Assembly: GCA_964017145.1 (NCBI GenBank)
Contig: OZ024849.1
Span: 1,488,001-1,552,000, forward strand
Source: Agrocybe praecox
Lineage: Eukaryota > Basidiomycota > Agaricomycetes > Agaricales > Agrocybaceae
DNA length: 64,000 nt
Direction of reading: 5' to 3'
Of the stretch, positions 22,780 through 33,719 are shown piece by piece (the stretch's first letter is position 1; each line of letters opens with the position of its first letter). The notes below the pieces were generated by a model that saw only the letters and a program-made list of their open reading frames with translations, was not told the origin of the DNA and did no database searches. The translations under genes and the position numbers were made by a program.

Positions 22780-25700
22780 TTAGGGGGTTTGTTTTCGGAT
22801 CCAGGTGCCCGCACCCTTGAGAATTTGGGGATGAAGGGCGCTGCGAGGGCCTTCAGGGAGAAGTCGGAAAAAATCTAAGAATGTTGTTAGCCACGGAGAA
22901 AATTAGAATCAGAATAACCGTACGTGGTTCCTCCGCAGCGTGGGTGACTCGCACGTTGACACGAGTATTGTCGAGGTGACTGCTGAAGCCACCGGTGAGT
23001 TCATGCCCACCAGAGCGTCCAGAGACAATGCCCTGTAGTGGGAATATAGCTTGGGTGAGAACTACATAATCATAGGAAAGCCTGTGAGCGAGGAAATAAA
23101 ATTAACGAAGCACAAAAGAACACAAACCTTAGGACTCTTCACCCCGCTCAACTCGACGACATCCTTCTCCAGGATGATAGGCGACGTCGAGAAGACGATC
23201 GACTCCTTGACATCCAAGAGGTGGTTGTCGATCAGGCCCTCTGCTACATCGACCTCCAGGTCGATGCTAGCAGCATCGGCAGGGGAAACCTGGAGGTCCT
23301 TAGAGGCAGAGAGCATGCCGCAGGCAGTGTGGACATACTCCTCGTCCGAAAGGTGGGACACGGAATCCAAAGAAAAGATTCCATGTTTACCTGCGACTCC
23401 GATGTCACAGGTGATCCTTAGACCGCTGGCCGAAGGGAGGACGGCACTGGAAGAGGGTACGACGCGGTGCAGATTGCTGCTCCCCCCGTTGTCCTCCGAC
23501 GCGCAGCCAACCTGCTAATAGGCAAGTGTTAGACAAGGAACAACGACGAGATCAAATTTACAAACCTTCTGCCCACTCGCCAACGCCTCACTCTTATCCT
23601 CTTCCACAACCTTCGTTGCATCAGAGGCAGCCCTCCGCTTGCCTAGCCTGATGCGGTAACGCCTTTCCGCCTCCACCATGTCCTGTATCAATGATCATAC
23701 TCAGCACAGATAAATATCAAATATAGATGATAGTTTACCGCGATGTCCTTCAGGTCTTGGCTGTCGCTGAAGATGAACCCCTCTCTTGCGACCTTCAAAA
23801 CGAGTTAATATTTTAAAAGTATACATCAACGAGAAGAGTAACTCACTCCAACACCGACGAGGGTTCCCTCAGGGACTGGGGACTCGATCACCGCCTTGCC
23901 ATCCGAGCAGGTGGACTTGGTCAGCATCTCCGCGACCTCGTCCAATTCACACAACACCTAATGAAATTAAATGATAAGTGGCGATCGAAAAAATAGACAG
24001 ATGAACGAGAAGCTTACTGTCTTAGTGCTATCCTCATACGCTGGGACTTGGGTGGAGTCGCATCTCGCCTCAATGTCTCTTGCCATCACATCTTGGTGAT
24101 GCTGGCAATCGTTTTGAGGAGAGGGACCAACAAAAGGGCCGAAGCTCTCGCTTGTGGAGACTGCTGCTTCGGGTTGGCCCTTCTGAACGGCGTCGCAAGC
24201 GACTTCGGGCTCGTCAACGTGGACGCCGTTATCGTCGGTGGTCTCCGTAAGAAGGCTCTGGTCCTGTCCATCCAGAAGAGTGGCCGCTTCTTCGACGGGG
24301 GTGCAAAGCTCGTCTGCGACAGAATCGCTGACGAGTGGTGAGATGGAAGGGTGGGCATCGACTGTGATGCCGTCAATGGCGATGGAAGTGGAAGAGGCGT
24401 GGGTGATGCCAGAATAATCTCTGGTAGGGATAGCGAAGTTGGGAATATGAAAGGACTCTGCGTTGGAGCTTCCGGAAGTAGGCTGGTCTCGAAACCGAAA
24501 GGCCTCCTCCGTGTCTAGGTTGCCCTCGACGATGGCGTCCCCTCGCGCCCGAAAAAACTGCTGGGTGCAAAGTTCGAGTGCTTCGGCACCCTTGACGAGA
24601 CCAAAGGAAGGATCAACTGCATAATCATCGCCCCCGTCAACTTGAGGAAGATGATCCTCGTCAGCCACAACCTCGTCGGCGATGGGCTCCTCCTCTATCT
24701 CCCCTTTGACATAGCTGACGAACAACCCAGAGGAGCCAGTGGAGCTTTCGGCCATGCAAACGACTGTAGAAGGCGTTCCCATATCGGAAATGCTGTCGGC
24801 CAGATCAGGAGAGCTCTCGGTGCTCTTGACGCCGACACTAGGGAAGATGGTAACGTCCTCAGAAATGGCAACGCTCTCCTCAACGTTGAGATCTCTTTCG
24901 AAGTTAAGAGTGCCCTCCTCCTCGATGGCCTCCAGTAGGAACCGGTCAATAGAGACAGAGATAGCTTCGACAAGACCTCTGTCAAAAAATTTGCGCCCAA
25001 ATTCGATACAAGCGTTGTCCAAATCGAAAGAGATATCCGAGCCGATATAGTTTGCCTGGAGCTCAGGCTGGATAGCACCTTCAGCAACCTCGACAGTGGG
25101 AACCTCTGGCTCGGCGTCAATGAGGACCGTCTGAGGTATGACAACGTCTCCAATGTCCTCCTGCCCCTGCGAGTCCTCGTCCACGATTGTCTCCTCCGTG
25201 TTTTCATCGCCTACAACTTCCTCCTCAAAGCTGGCCACCACCTCAACGTTGTCTTCCTCCACAACATCCATGTGGCCCGCCCTGACCTCCTCCAAGTACT
25301 CCACGACTGCCTCCTCCACTTCTTGGACATCACGCTTGCCATCCTCTACAACTTCCGCAGCCTCTTCTTGCTCCAACTCGTCCGAAAATTCTTCCTCCAT
25401 AACATGCTCAACTTGCTTCACCTCCTCGTAAATATCCTCCTCGACAAGGACAACAGCTTCCAATTGATCCTGACTGACTGACACTGCGGCATTATCCTCG
25501 AATTTATCGTCGAGGATAGACATAGTTATCCCAGCAATGCTAGTGATCCCGGTGATACCGGTGATAGACCCCTCGACGTCTTCGCTGGTGTTGTCTTCTA
25601 TAGATGCCGCATAGGAGATATCATCATGGTTGTCTGAGGGAGTTGCTGCATCTGAGTCGTCTTCGCCGTCCATGAACTTCAAGATGGTACTATTGCCGAC

Positions 25701-26540
25701 GTCACCACCAAAATATGAGTCATTGACCGCGCCCTCAACCCCCTTTCCACCATCTTCATCTCCTTCCACACCTGCATCGACATCCTCAATAAAAGCCTGA
25801 CTGTGCTTCTCCTCCTTCTCCATGGTAATAGCGAGAGGCTTTCGGTCCAAAGCATACACCGAGAGGAAGGCAAACACGACCGATATGCAGAGAATGCCAA
25901 AGACAGCCGCCTCGAAGATCCTTCTTGTCAAAAATGCGACGATGGTGGAGGCCTCTTGCACCCTGTGAATCACCCTCTTGCATGGATTGTACACCCTCTT
26001 CTCGACCTGGCGCATGTAATAGTTCCACGCGCGCAAAGGGAGATTTCTGAAGTACTCGATGATGGACTCAAGGTAGTCCTCGCCAAAGAAAAAGCATAGG
26101 ATAGAGTCGGTGAGGTATATCAAGGAAAGGGCAGGAGACTTCATCTTCAAAGCGACCTTTCCGACGGTGGTGCTCTCCAGGTACTTGGCGATGTTCGTGG
26201 CGAGGACTAGGAGATAGTTGAGGATATAGACATAGGCGGCGTAGGAGGTCTCTTGGGTGCGGATTCGAACGACAGGGATGGTACGGTCGATGGCCCCACG
26301 GAAACCATAAGTATGGAGAAGGAGGAGACACGCCACGTTTTCTACAACTGCAGACATCAGCGCGGCTTCAAAGAGACCGCGGCGAGTAACGAGGGAAGAT
26401 AAAGGCATAGTAGAGAGCTTGACGACCCCGCCAGCCTCTACTGCCAGACGGCCGTTGAGGACATCCAAGGCGGGTTTGTAAATGGCGACCAAGCCAATAA
26501 TGCGCTCCCTAAGGAACTGGAAGAGTACGTCGATAGACAT
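22780..26540 (-). CDS. Large acidic membrane protein of unknown function (about 1130 aa)
   Basis: I do not recognise a family. Seven exons assemble in one frame: 24018-26540, 23847-23957, 23739-23792, 23566-23682, 23128-23511, 22924-23032 and 22780-22874. All have GT...AG ends and introns of about 50-95 nt. The start is the first ATG (MSIDVLFQFLRERIIGLV); a longer upstream frame has no ATG. Residues 1-270 have several hydrophobic stretches (GLFEAALMSAVVENVACLLL, YVYILNYLLVLA, IFEAAVFGILCISVVFAFL), which suggests a membrane anchor. From about residue 280 to 840 the protein is very acidic and low in complexity, with runs of Asp, Glu, Val and Ala. The last exons are more ordinary and include VEAERRYRIRLGKRRAA. 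GC content is above that of its flanks. The last exon's frame is the least certain part. Confidence 0.65.
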
Positions 26541-27019
26541 TGTTCGACGATGCCCAGACAAAATATAAAGGTTGCTAAAATAAATTCTTGCTTTCGCGGC
26601 GATAAAGTAGGTGTTTTTTTTTTCTGAGGGAATATGAAGAAACTGGGGAGCAACGTATTTATATTTATCCTTTCGTCCTGGCGAGTTTTCCAAATAAACA
26701 GCGGAAGGACCGATTATAATATCTTAATCCAGTTAATCGGTTGAGAGTCTAGCACTGATCGGCGCTCTGGCAGGTTTTCCCAAGTTTAAATCGCTGAAGA
26801 CAAGGTACGGTTCGTAGAGAACAGAAGAAAAACGCTCGAGCACGACATTACTAGAAGTCCAAGGAAAGCTCCAGTTGGTGGGTACCATAGATAATTTCTT
26901 GAAGTTGCGTCGATCATTTTAGACTGCTTCAAAAGTGTCGTACTCGCCCATTTCGTCAAGTCATATTTGAAAGCAGGCAGGACGTGTTACGATTCTGAAG
27001 AGAGCAAATTGATCACAAT
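26541..27019. other. Spacer upstream of the acidic membrane-protein gene
   Basis: No gene is seen. It holds the promoter of the large acidic gene and the 3' end of the NTF2-like gene, which both read leftwards. Confidence 0.4.
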
Positions 27020-27825
27020 TTATTCGTCTTTATCGTACAAACCAGTTTCGCTTGGGGTATAAGATGGTAAGGTTTCGTCTGAATCCAAGGATGGTGACCA
27101 GTATCCGAAGACACTAGCAGTGCGAGCCAAGATATTGGAAACGACTCCACCAACAGTCAGACCAAACCTGACGAAGGGCGCAGTTGCTGGTACGAGTAAG
27201 GCAGCGAAATCCTGCAGGTCACAATTAACACGACTCGTGAGTGATACCACGAGATAGTAAGCACCTCTGGATGATAGAAATCTTCCTGTTGTGCAATATA
27301 GTACAATCCGTTTTTCTTCCGAAGAGTCAATTTTATGACGAGTCTGTTATGTGCTGTGAGCAAGGGTCTATCTATAGCGTTACTTTGGGGTCCTACCGAG
27401 CTGGGGCAGGTTCGATAGGCAAGAAAAATAATTTAAATTTTTGTACACCTTCAAGATAGAGAAGGTTTTGGTTCGCGTCGAAGACTATTGTTTATAGTTT
27501 TATGATAAGCGAAGATTCATTATAGAAAATCGTTTACGTTTACCTATGCTTCCAACCTTGATGTCTATGTGAGGCGATAACACTCGGTACCATCTGAATT
27601 TCGGCATTCTCACTAGGTATACGACAACTGCTAAGGACAAACGTACTGATATATCCCAAGAACAGCTTCTCTCGAGTTTGGACCCGGCTTTACAGAGCAT
27701 ACTGGGTGCTGGAACCCGACGTCCGAAGTCATATAACGTTCAACGGTCGCTTTCTGAACATCTGGTGAGTCTGTGGCAGTAAGCTGGTATACCACGGAGG
27801 TGATTTCTCTGGCTGGGTCTTCCAT
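27020..27825 (-). CDS. SigF-type NTF2-like domain protein (about 195 aa)
   Basis: Four exons. The ATG at 27823-27825 opens MEDPAREITSVVYQLTATDS; the protein continues QKATVERYMTSDVGFQHPVC, then GIYQWYRVLSPHIDIKVGS after the first splice. The third exon gives FDANQNLLYLEG...KLFFLPIEPAPAR, and a splice into CTCGTCATAAAATTG gives RLVIKLTLRKKNGLYYIAQQ, then EDFYHPE. The last exon gives DFAALLVPATAPFVRF and a hydrophobic GLTVGGVVSNILARTASVF segment before the stop at 27020. This matches fungal proteins with the SigF-like NTF2-like fold throughout, including the central FYHP motif, so the gene is intact despite looking broken when read unspliced. The family has no known enzymatic role. The C-terminal hydrophobic segment may anchor it to a membrane. 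Confidence 0.82.
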
Positions 27826-28613
27826 AGCCTGAAAAAAGGTGCTGAATATGGATTGAGAAGAGTTTCAGGCCGGCCTTGAGGCCGTAGCCACAAAGATGAC
27901 GCTCGCCGGTTATGATGGTGTCTGGTTGCGGTGAGCGGCGGGCAGAGTTCTAGGCACATGTGTTTCTTATTGATGATGTCATCATATTTGGTTGTTTCCT
28001 TAGGAGATAACAACGCGTCTTTCCTCCCGCCGCCCGGCTCCGACTCGTGAGCGCCTACCTTTTGCTTACCTTTGTTCAGAACATTTACGACCAAATAACA
28101 AACGGGTCTAGAAACTTGCCGAAAAACTTGCTTTACTATGAGAATATCAGTTTGGACATTCTCTCATAGCTGCTCTGTTCTGCGACGTCCATCTTCACTG
28201 CTTCTAAGACCGGACCGTAGTCTGCTCCCTGGAGTACAGCGGCATGGTGTACTTCTCAGAAGCCGCAAGGAGTGTCGCACATGGCAGAAGAGATGGGTGC
28301 TAATTACATCAAGCTAATGGTGGGACTCAGAGGTCAGCTGGGCTCATGGATATCCTCTTTGTTATACTGAAGGATATTCCAAGTACATCATGGGTCATTT
28401 TCGACACAACGTGTTGTGCACACCATGGAAACCACAGCCCCTGGAAAGGCTAAATAATAGTTAGATGGTGTAGGCAAAACCGTTCCTTTTGGATTGTATT
28501 CTTAAAAGGCGATCATTGTCATGAGTATTCGCTAGAAGGAAAGTGCGATGCTACTCCCACCAATCCACCATAAAAGCTGGTATGAACATAGCTAAACCCC
28601 AGTCAAAGCCGAT
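27826..28613. other. Divergent promoter region, NTF2-like and FAH-like genes
   Basis: No gene is supported. The frame at 27729-28094 (minus) is a chance extension upstream of the NTF2-like start. Confidence 0.4.
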
Positions 28614-29750
28614 ATGAGATTGCAACTTTCATCAGTTCTTTTCCTCCTTCCTCTCCTCACTAACGCCCAACGTTTTGTGAGGTTCATCTCGACGGACAAC
28701 AAAGAGTACTACGGCGATGCTATCCTTCCTCCTAGAACCACGGATGCTTCACAAAGCACGACAGCAAGGGTTATTACTGGTGACATTCTAGGTGATTTTA
28801 CTATCACTAACCAAGTCAAGGTAAATTACTTGATTGGTCTTCTTCTAGTCAGATTATTGACTTAGATTCTTGCAGCCTATCAAGAAGCTCCTCTCACCTC
28901 TGCCGAACGAACGAGTTCGAACGGTCAGATGCGTAGGTTTCAACTACGTTGCCCACAGCGAAGAGGTAAATTATGCGAAACGTCAAGCTTCCTGTGTATT
29001 AACTCAAGGTGCCCGCTAGGCTGGCGTCAGCATCCCACAATGGCCAATCCTGTTCTACAAACCATGGACCGCTCTTAATACACCTAGCGATCCCATTCCC
29101 ATAACAGCAGGGTTCCAGACTCAAGGAAACTTCACCTCTGAAATGGATTACGAGACCGAACTTGTCGTCGTTATCAAGAAAACGGCTTTCAACATCTCAG
29201 ACGACGAGGCGCTAGACCACGTCCTTGGCTATTCTTCTGGGCACGACGTGTCTCATAGAGGATGGCAAATCGGTATGCATTTCATGAAGGCCACTTTATT
29301 CAAAGCACTGATTCCACGTCATATTACAGACAGAGGAGGACAACCTCAGCCTCAATATTCTATGGGCAAGGGCGCAGACGGTTGGGCACCATGGGGTCCA
29401 GCTATTGTGTCCACCAATATCATCAAAGACCCCCAAACACTGAACCTATGGACGAAAGTCAATGGGGTCATGATGCAAAACGACACTACAGCCAATATGA
29501 TATTCGGTGTAAAACATCTGGTCTCGTTCTTCTCTATGGGCACCACATTGTTCCCAGGAGATGTCATCTTTACTGGAACGTAAGTTTTCTAGCACTGGGA
29601 CACTATGATCGAGAGAAACTGACGAATCTCGACAGCCCTAGCGGCGTTCAGTTAGGCAAGACGAATCCAAACTGGTTGCAGAACGGTGATGTCGTTGAAG
29701 TCGGATTAGAAAATGTGGGCACTTGCGTAAATCGCCTGAAGTACACTTGA
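28614..29750 (+). CDS. Fumarylacetoacetate-hydrolase family protein with N-terminal signal peptide (304 aa)
   Basis: Exons are 28614-28820, 28876-28965, 29020-29272, 29330-29579 and 29636-29750. Family features in order: FVRFISTDNKEYYGDAIL, ARVITGDILGDFTITNQ, VRCVGFNYVAHSEEAGV, WPILFYKPWTALNTPSDPIP, the metal-ligand region MDYETELVVVI with E..E spacing, GYSSGHDVSHRGWQ, and DVIFTGTPSGVQLGK near the C-terminus. FAH members hydrolyse C-C bonds of acylpyruvates or decarboxylate oxaloacetate in a metal-dependent way. The frame begins with a clear hydrophobic leader (MRLQLSSVLFLLPLLTNA), so the product would enter the secretory pathway; most FAH proteins are cytosolic or mitochondrial. The leader is in the same exon as the start of the FAH domain. 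The predicted start has no competing ATG in frame, since the first internal Met lies well inside the domain. Confidence 0.88.
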
Positions 29751-29863
29751 AGTGTAAAACTATCATTCTAATTTTCTCTTCCTTATTTTTTACATGATCT
29801 GTTTTAAACGTCAAATGACTTTTTGTGCATATAATGAAATAAAAAAAGAACAAAATGCGATGC

Positions 29864-30956
29864 CTATCTGACTTCCACCTTCCTGCCTAACCAATCCTCT
29901 CGTAACCTAGCCTCCACCAATTCGTGCATTTCTTTGGCTCTGGCCACGGCAACTTCTACGAGTCGTAGAATGTCGTCTGCGCCAAGAGGCACCCCTCCGA
30001 GCTTTTGGAAGACGCAAATTTCTTTCTGTGCATTGAGAGCTATTGAGACCAAACCTGCGCTCAGGCGCTGTTCAAGGTGGGAAGGATCAAGAACTGGGGG
30101 AGTTGTGGTGTCTGGGAAAAATGCGAACGTGAAGCAAAACGGGATATGGTGTATTGCTAGCGGAACGGGAGCACGTTCATCGGGAGAATGCTATAATGTA
30201 GATGGTCATTTAAAACTCTCTGAGTGAGTTATAAATGAAAAATGGTGTACGCACTACCGTGACTTCATCTCCGATTACTTCGACATCTGGTCTTCGGAAA
30301 TGTTTCAAAGCTACCATCCCAGCCAGGCAAGCACAATCAAGGAGATTGCCTGCATCGGCCAAGAAGTGGAGTGTCAGTCGTATATGCCAAACCTATAGGC
30401 ATTGAAGTGTTTTATTCAGTAAAATTGCACGACATGACCCAGGCAATATGTACGCACCCTCTGGCCAGCCAAAATACAGAGCGATTCTTTATCAAGAGCG
30501 TCGCTTCTTCTCAAAACTTTGTCGAGCATACGAGTAATCGTCACTTCTTCTTCTGAAGGCCTAGTATACGTTTTTTTTGTTATATGAACGCGTCGCAGTC
30601 CCACTGCAGACGAATCACATACCTACCGGCCTGGTTCGTAATCACTAGAAGCCATAGGTGAAATCTCAGAATGGATAGTGAGGGATCCCTCGAATGGTCT
30701 CTCAGGCTGGGGTTTGACCATTTTCGCTTCAATCTGTGCTAAAACTCTGTAATTTTTTCAAAAGGACGTTAAAGACAGACAAAACGCGTTCGTACCTTGT
30801 TTTGCCCATCGCACATTCCACCCAACCGAGATCTGGACCGAAAGTCAAGACTGGGGTACGTAATTCAAGTGGTAGCCTGCCATCGAGTCTCTGGGATTCC
30901 TTGAGAGCGGTAAAGAGAAACTCCTTTTCAGGGATTGAAGGTGACGGAGGCCGCAT
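29864..30956 (-). CDS. RRP45: Exosome complex component RRP45 (RNase PH fold)
   Basis: Rrp45 (EXOSC9) is one of the six catalytically inert RNase-PH-like subunits of the exosome ring, which processes rRNA and degrades RNA in nucleus and cytoplasm. The ATG at 30954-30956 opens MRPPSPSIPEKEFLFTALKE, followed by SQRLDGRLPLELR and GWVECAMGKTRVLAQI. Later exons give EEEVTITRMLDKVLRRSDAL, DKESLCILAGQRVW, a segment after a splice LHFLADAGNLLDCACLA, MVALKHFRRPDV and HIPFCFTFAFF. The final exon has AQKEICVFQKLGGVPLGADD and ends in a basic tail at 29864. Several short introns are present. It is divergent from TRM112 with only about 130 bp between the two ATGs. Confidence 0.9.
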
Positions 30957-31086
30957 GGTAATAGTGAATGGAAATGTCAAAAGAGGAGGAAGTGATCATC
31001 TGCATCATACAATTTTTGAATGCCCTTATTTGGTCCTATTCTAATAACAAAACTCTGTCTGCAACCGCCATCTTCATCCTTCGACA
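30957..31086. promoter_or_regulatory. Compact divergent promoter of RRP45 and TRM112
   Basis: The 130 bp between the two start codons must hold the core promoters and 5' UTRs of both genes. No TATA box stands out. Confidence 0.55.
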
Positions 31087-31625
31087 ATGGTTCGCCTTAT
31101 CACTCACAATCTGCTGGCATGCCATGCAAAAGACTGTAATACGAATAACTTTCCTTTGGAATTTAAAGATGTTCAATTAGAGATCAGAGAAGCGGATTTC
31201 AATCCGGATTTCCTGAAAGGATTCATTCCCAAGCTCGAATGGAAAGCACTAGTTGAGACCGCCATGCAGGTGAGTATTTTGAAGGCTTCAACAAATGTTT
31301 GTCCTCTGAACAAATCTTTAGCTTGGAGAAACATCGCTGCCACTCGAACAACCCGAAATGCTGGACGAGGAATTCTTGAAGAATCTTCATCATGTCCTGT
31401 TAGAGGTATATACCGAAATCGTGTGGAATATTGCTGGTTTATCTCATTTCACTTCATGCTAACTAGATTCATGTGGAGGAAGGATCGATGACATGTCCCA
31501 ACTGCAAGCACGTTTATCCCATCTCGAATGGAATCCCCAATATGGTACGAACTTTTCGCTTTCGATTATCGCGAACTCCATTCTCATCTTCATCCTAGCT
31601 TTTGGCAGAACATGAAATTGGCTAA
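31087..31625 (+). CDS. TRM112: Methyltransferase activator subunit TRM112 (123 aa)
   Basis: Trm112 is a small zinc-binding protein that stabilises and activates several methyltransferases (Trm9, Trm11, Bud23 and Mtq2) acting on tRNA, 18S rRNA and translation release factor. Exons are 31087-31269, 31322-31405, 31467-31544 and 31599-31625. The protein opens [17 protein letters not shown], continues [20 protein letters not shown], and ends [39 protein letters not shown]. The C-terminal CPNC pair and the N-terminal Cys residues form the zinc site. Length matches the family (about 125-135 aa). Introns are 49-60 nt. It shares a divergent promoter with RRP45, another RNA-processing gene. Confidence 0.95.
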
Positions 31626-31917
31626 AGAATAAATCCATAAACAATGTATAATTCATGAAACACGAATATTACAGCACTCAACACCAGCATCAGTCGGTCA
31701 AAAGAGTCTTTTGACATATGTTTGATCTTATGACTTTAAAAAGCTGCTTAATGGACGGGTGCTTGTACAAAAAGTATACAATCGCAATATATTTCATGGG
31801 TTATGAAAAAAGCTAATCACCAATGCCGTATGCTAGGGTCGTAAATACTCAGAATGCTGATTCCAGTGCGAATACAAAATGTTACAAGTTCAGGCTCTTC
31901 AATCAAAGTTTCAATAA

Positions 31918-33719
31918 TCAAGTGGAAGCAATGGTGCTCTTCAATCCCTTAATAGAAGGAGAGAAGAAGTATTCGCCACCACGAGGAATGATAAATGCGG
32001 GCATAGCAAGGACTTTCTGCTCAGCGAGAGGATCAAGTCCAGACATCGCTCGGGTACCTTGTCCGATAAGTGGGTCCAATCTATATAGTGCAATCAGTAA
32101 GTATCGATAATCATGGCAGATGATTCTCCACATACCCAGGGTCTTCGGGTTGGGTCTCGAATGGAGGGAACTTGTTATTGTTCGCCCAGGCTATGATAAT
32201 AGTCAGAATCAATTTCATCCCGGTGATCAGCTTCGTGGACAAGGCTTACATTGCTGGAGGAACTGGAATCCGGTGGCGAGGCTGCTCTGGTAAGCAGCGA
32301 ACAGAAGACCACGACCGTGCTGAGTCTTTGCGGCGGCGGCTTCTTCCTTGGTCACTTCTGGTCCGAATTGCACACCTCTGCGCATAATGCGCCTCTTCTC
32401 AATTGGGATCGGTGGGATGGGAGATGGAGGAGCCTCGAGATCGTTCCTTGGGTTTGTCTTGCGAACATGGGCGGCGAATGGGCAACGAAGCTGAGAGTTC
32501 ACCTCTCCCTCGAATTTGAAATCGTTGTTACTGGTTATTCGGATACTCGATCAGCGCCTATCTATGTTTTTTATAGATTGAAGCTCACCGTTTGGGATCT
32601 GCTGCAAGTGCCGGGTCATCCTGGAAGGGGCTGACGTCAATTGGAGCTCCTACAGTCATCAATAACCTCGATCAGTCTTACTGAAAACGATACAAACAAA
32701 AGGTCGACATACCGCTCTTCCAGCGACCAACCATTCTTGCTCCAAGGAGATCACTTCCTTGAGCTGGAGTCAAAACTTTGCCGTTACCGTCTTTGGCGAT
32801 GGGGTTCTTATTCAAGAAGTCGTTGAACTCTGGGACTTGCTGGAACAGATAACGGAATGCGAGGAAGCTGCCATCCTTGGCCCAATCAGCACGAGTGGCG
32901 ACTGGGTCTCCAGGACGGCCAGTAAGAAGGACTCCCTGATCGACTATCTTAGGGCCTGGGTTGATAACTGTGTCAAAACCATTGACGACTGGGTTGGAGA
33001 TGCCATCCAAAAAGCCGAAGCTAATGAGACGAGGCTTCAATATTTAATACACTGCAACACTTCGAGAAAATCTTACTGTTCGTGAGCACTTTGGTCTCCT
33101 GGACGGACATCTCCGACGATACTGGTTACTTCTTTGATGGAGGCCAATGGTGTGTTGACTCCGAAGATCAGTTCAATTTCGAGTCTCTTCTTGTTGACGT
33201 TCAAGTGACTATCGCCAGAAATAAGAATGACACCATGAATGTCCTGGAGGAATTTGGCATCCCAATCAGGAGTTCCGTCAGCCTTGACGGGGTCACCGAG
33301 GTTAGTTACGGCGTCCTTCTTCTGTCCAAGCTTGAAAGGATCTGCGTCTCCGAGGGATGGGTCAACAAGTGTGCTGTCGTCGACGCCGAGCTTTGTGAAC
33401 CCGATGTGCGAGAAGGCAATGTTGACGCCAACAATAGGAAGAAGGCCGGGAAGCTTCTTCTTCTTGTGATCGTCGATGTCTTTACGATCTTTCAAGACCT
33501 GGGATACAGTCTTGATGATAGGAATGAACAGACGAAGGTCAGACCTGAATTTCTTGACATTGACGACGTCGAAGAAAATGTATGTCTGGGTCTTCTTGGG
33601 GAGTCCGCTCCTTTAAAAGACGCATTCAGATACTTGCTTTAGCAGGGAAATGAGAGGAAATGGACGTACAGGATATCTCCTTGGATGTCATTAAGATCAA
33701 GAGTTGGGTCGACAGACAT
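31918..33719 (-). CDS. DyP-type heme peroxidase
   Basis: Dye-decolourising peroxidases use H2O2 to oxidise bulky phenolics and dyes; basidiomycetes use them in lignin and xenobiotic turnover. The multi-exon gene starts at the ATG at 33717-33719 (MSVDPTLDLNDIQGDI). It contains GLPKKTQTYIFFDV, LPGLLPIVGVNIAFSHIGFT, and the family hallmark GXXDG as SFGFLDGISNPVV near 33010. The proximal heme region is CPFAAHVRKTNPRND near 32480, with GRGLLFAAYQSSLATGFQFL following. The C-terminal IIPRGGEYFFSPSI is typical. No secretion signal is visible at the predicted start, so export would need another exon or a non-classical route. A TATA box lies 52-60 nt upstream (33771-33779). All family motifs are intact. 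Confidence 0.93.

Noticed and set aside
25138..25481. Ser/Thr-rich plus-strand frame
   Set aside because: It is the antisense shadow of the Asp/Glu-rich exon of the large acidic gene.
27241..27540. Apparent break in the NTF2-like gene
   Set aside because: Splicing GCTCG to ACTCGTC restores the PAPARLVIKLT motif and keeps the frame, so the gene is intact.
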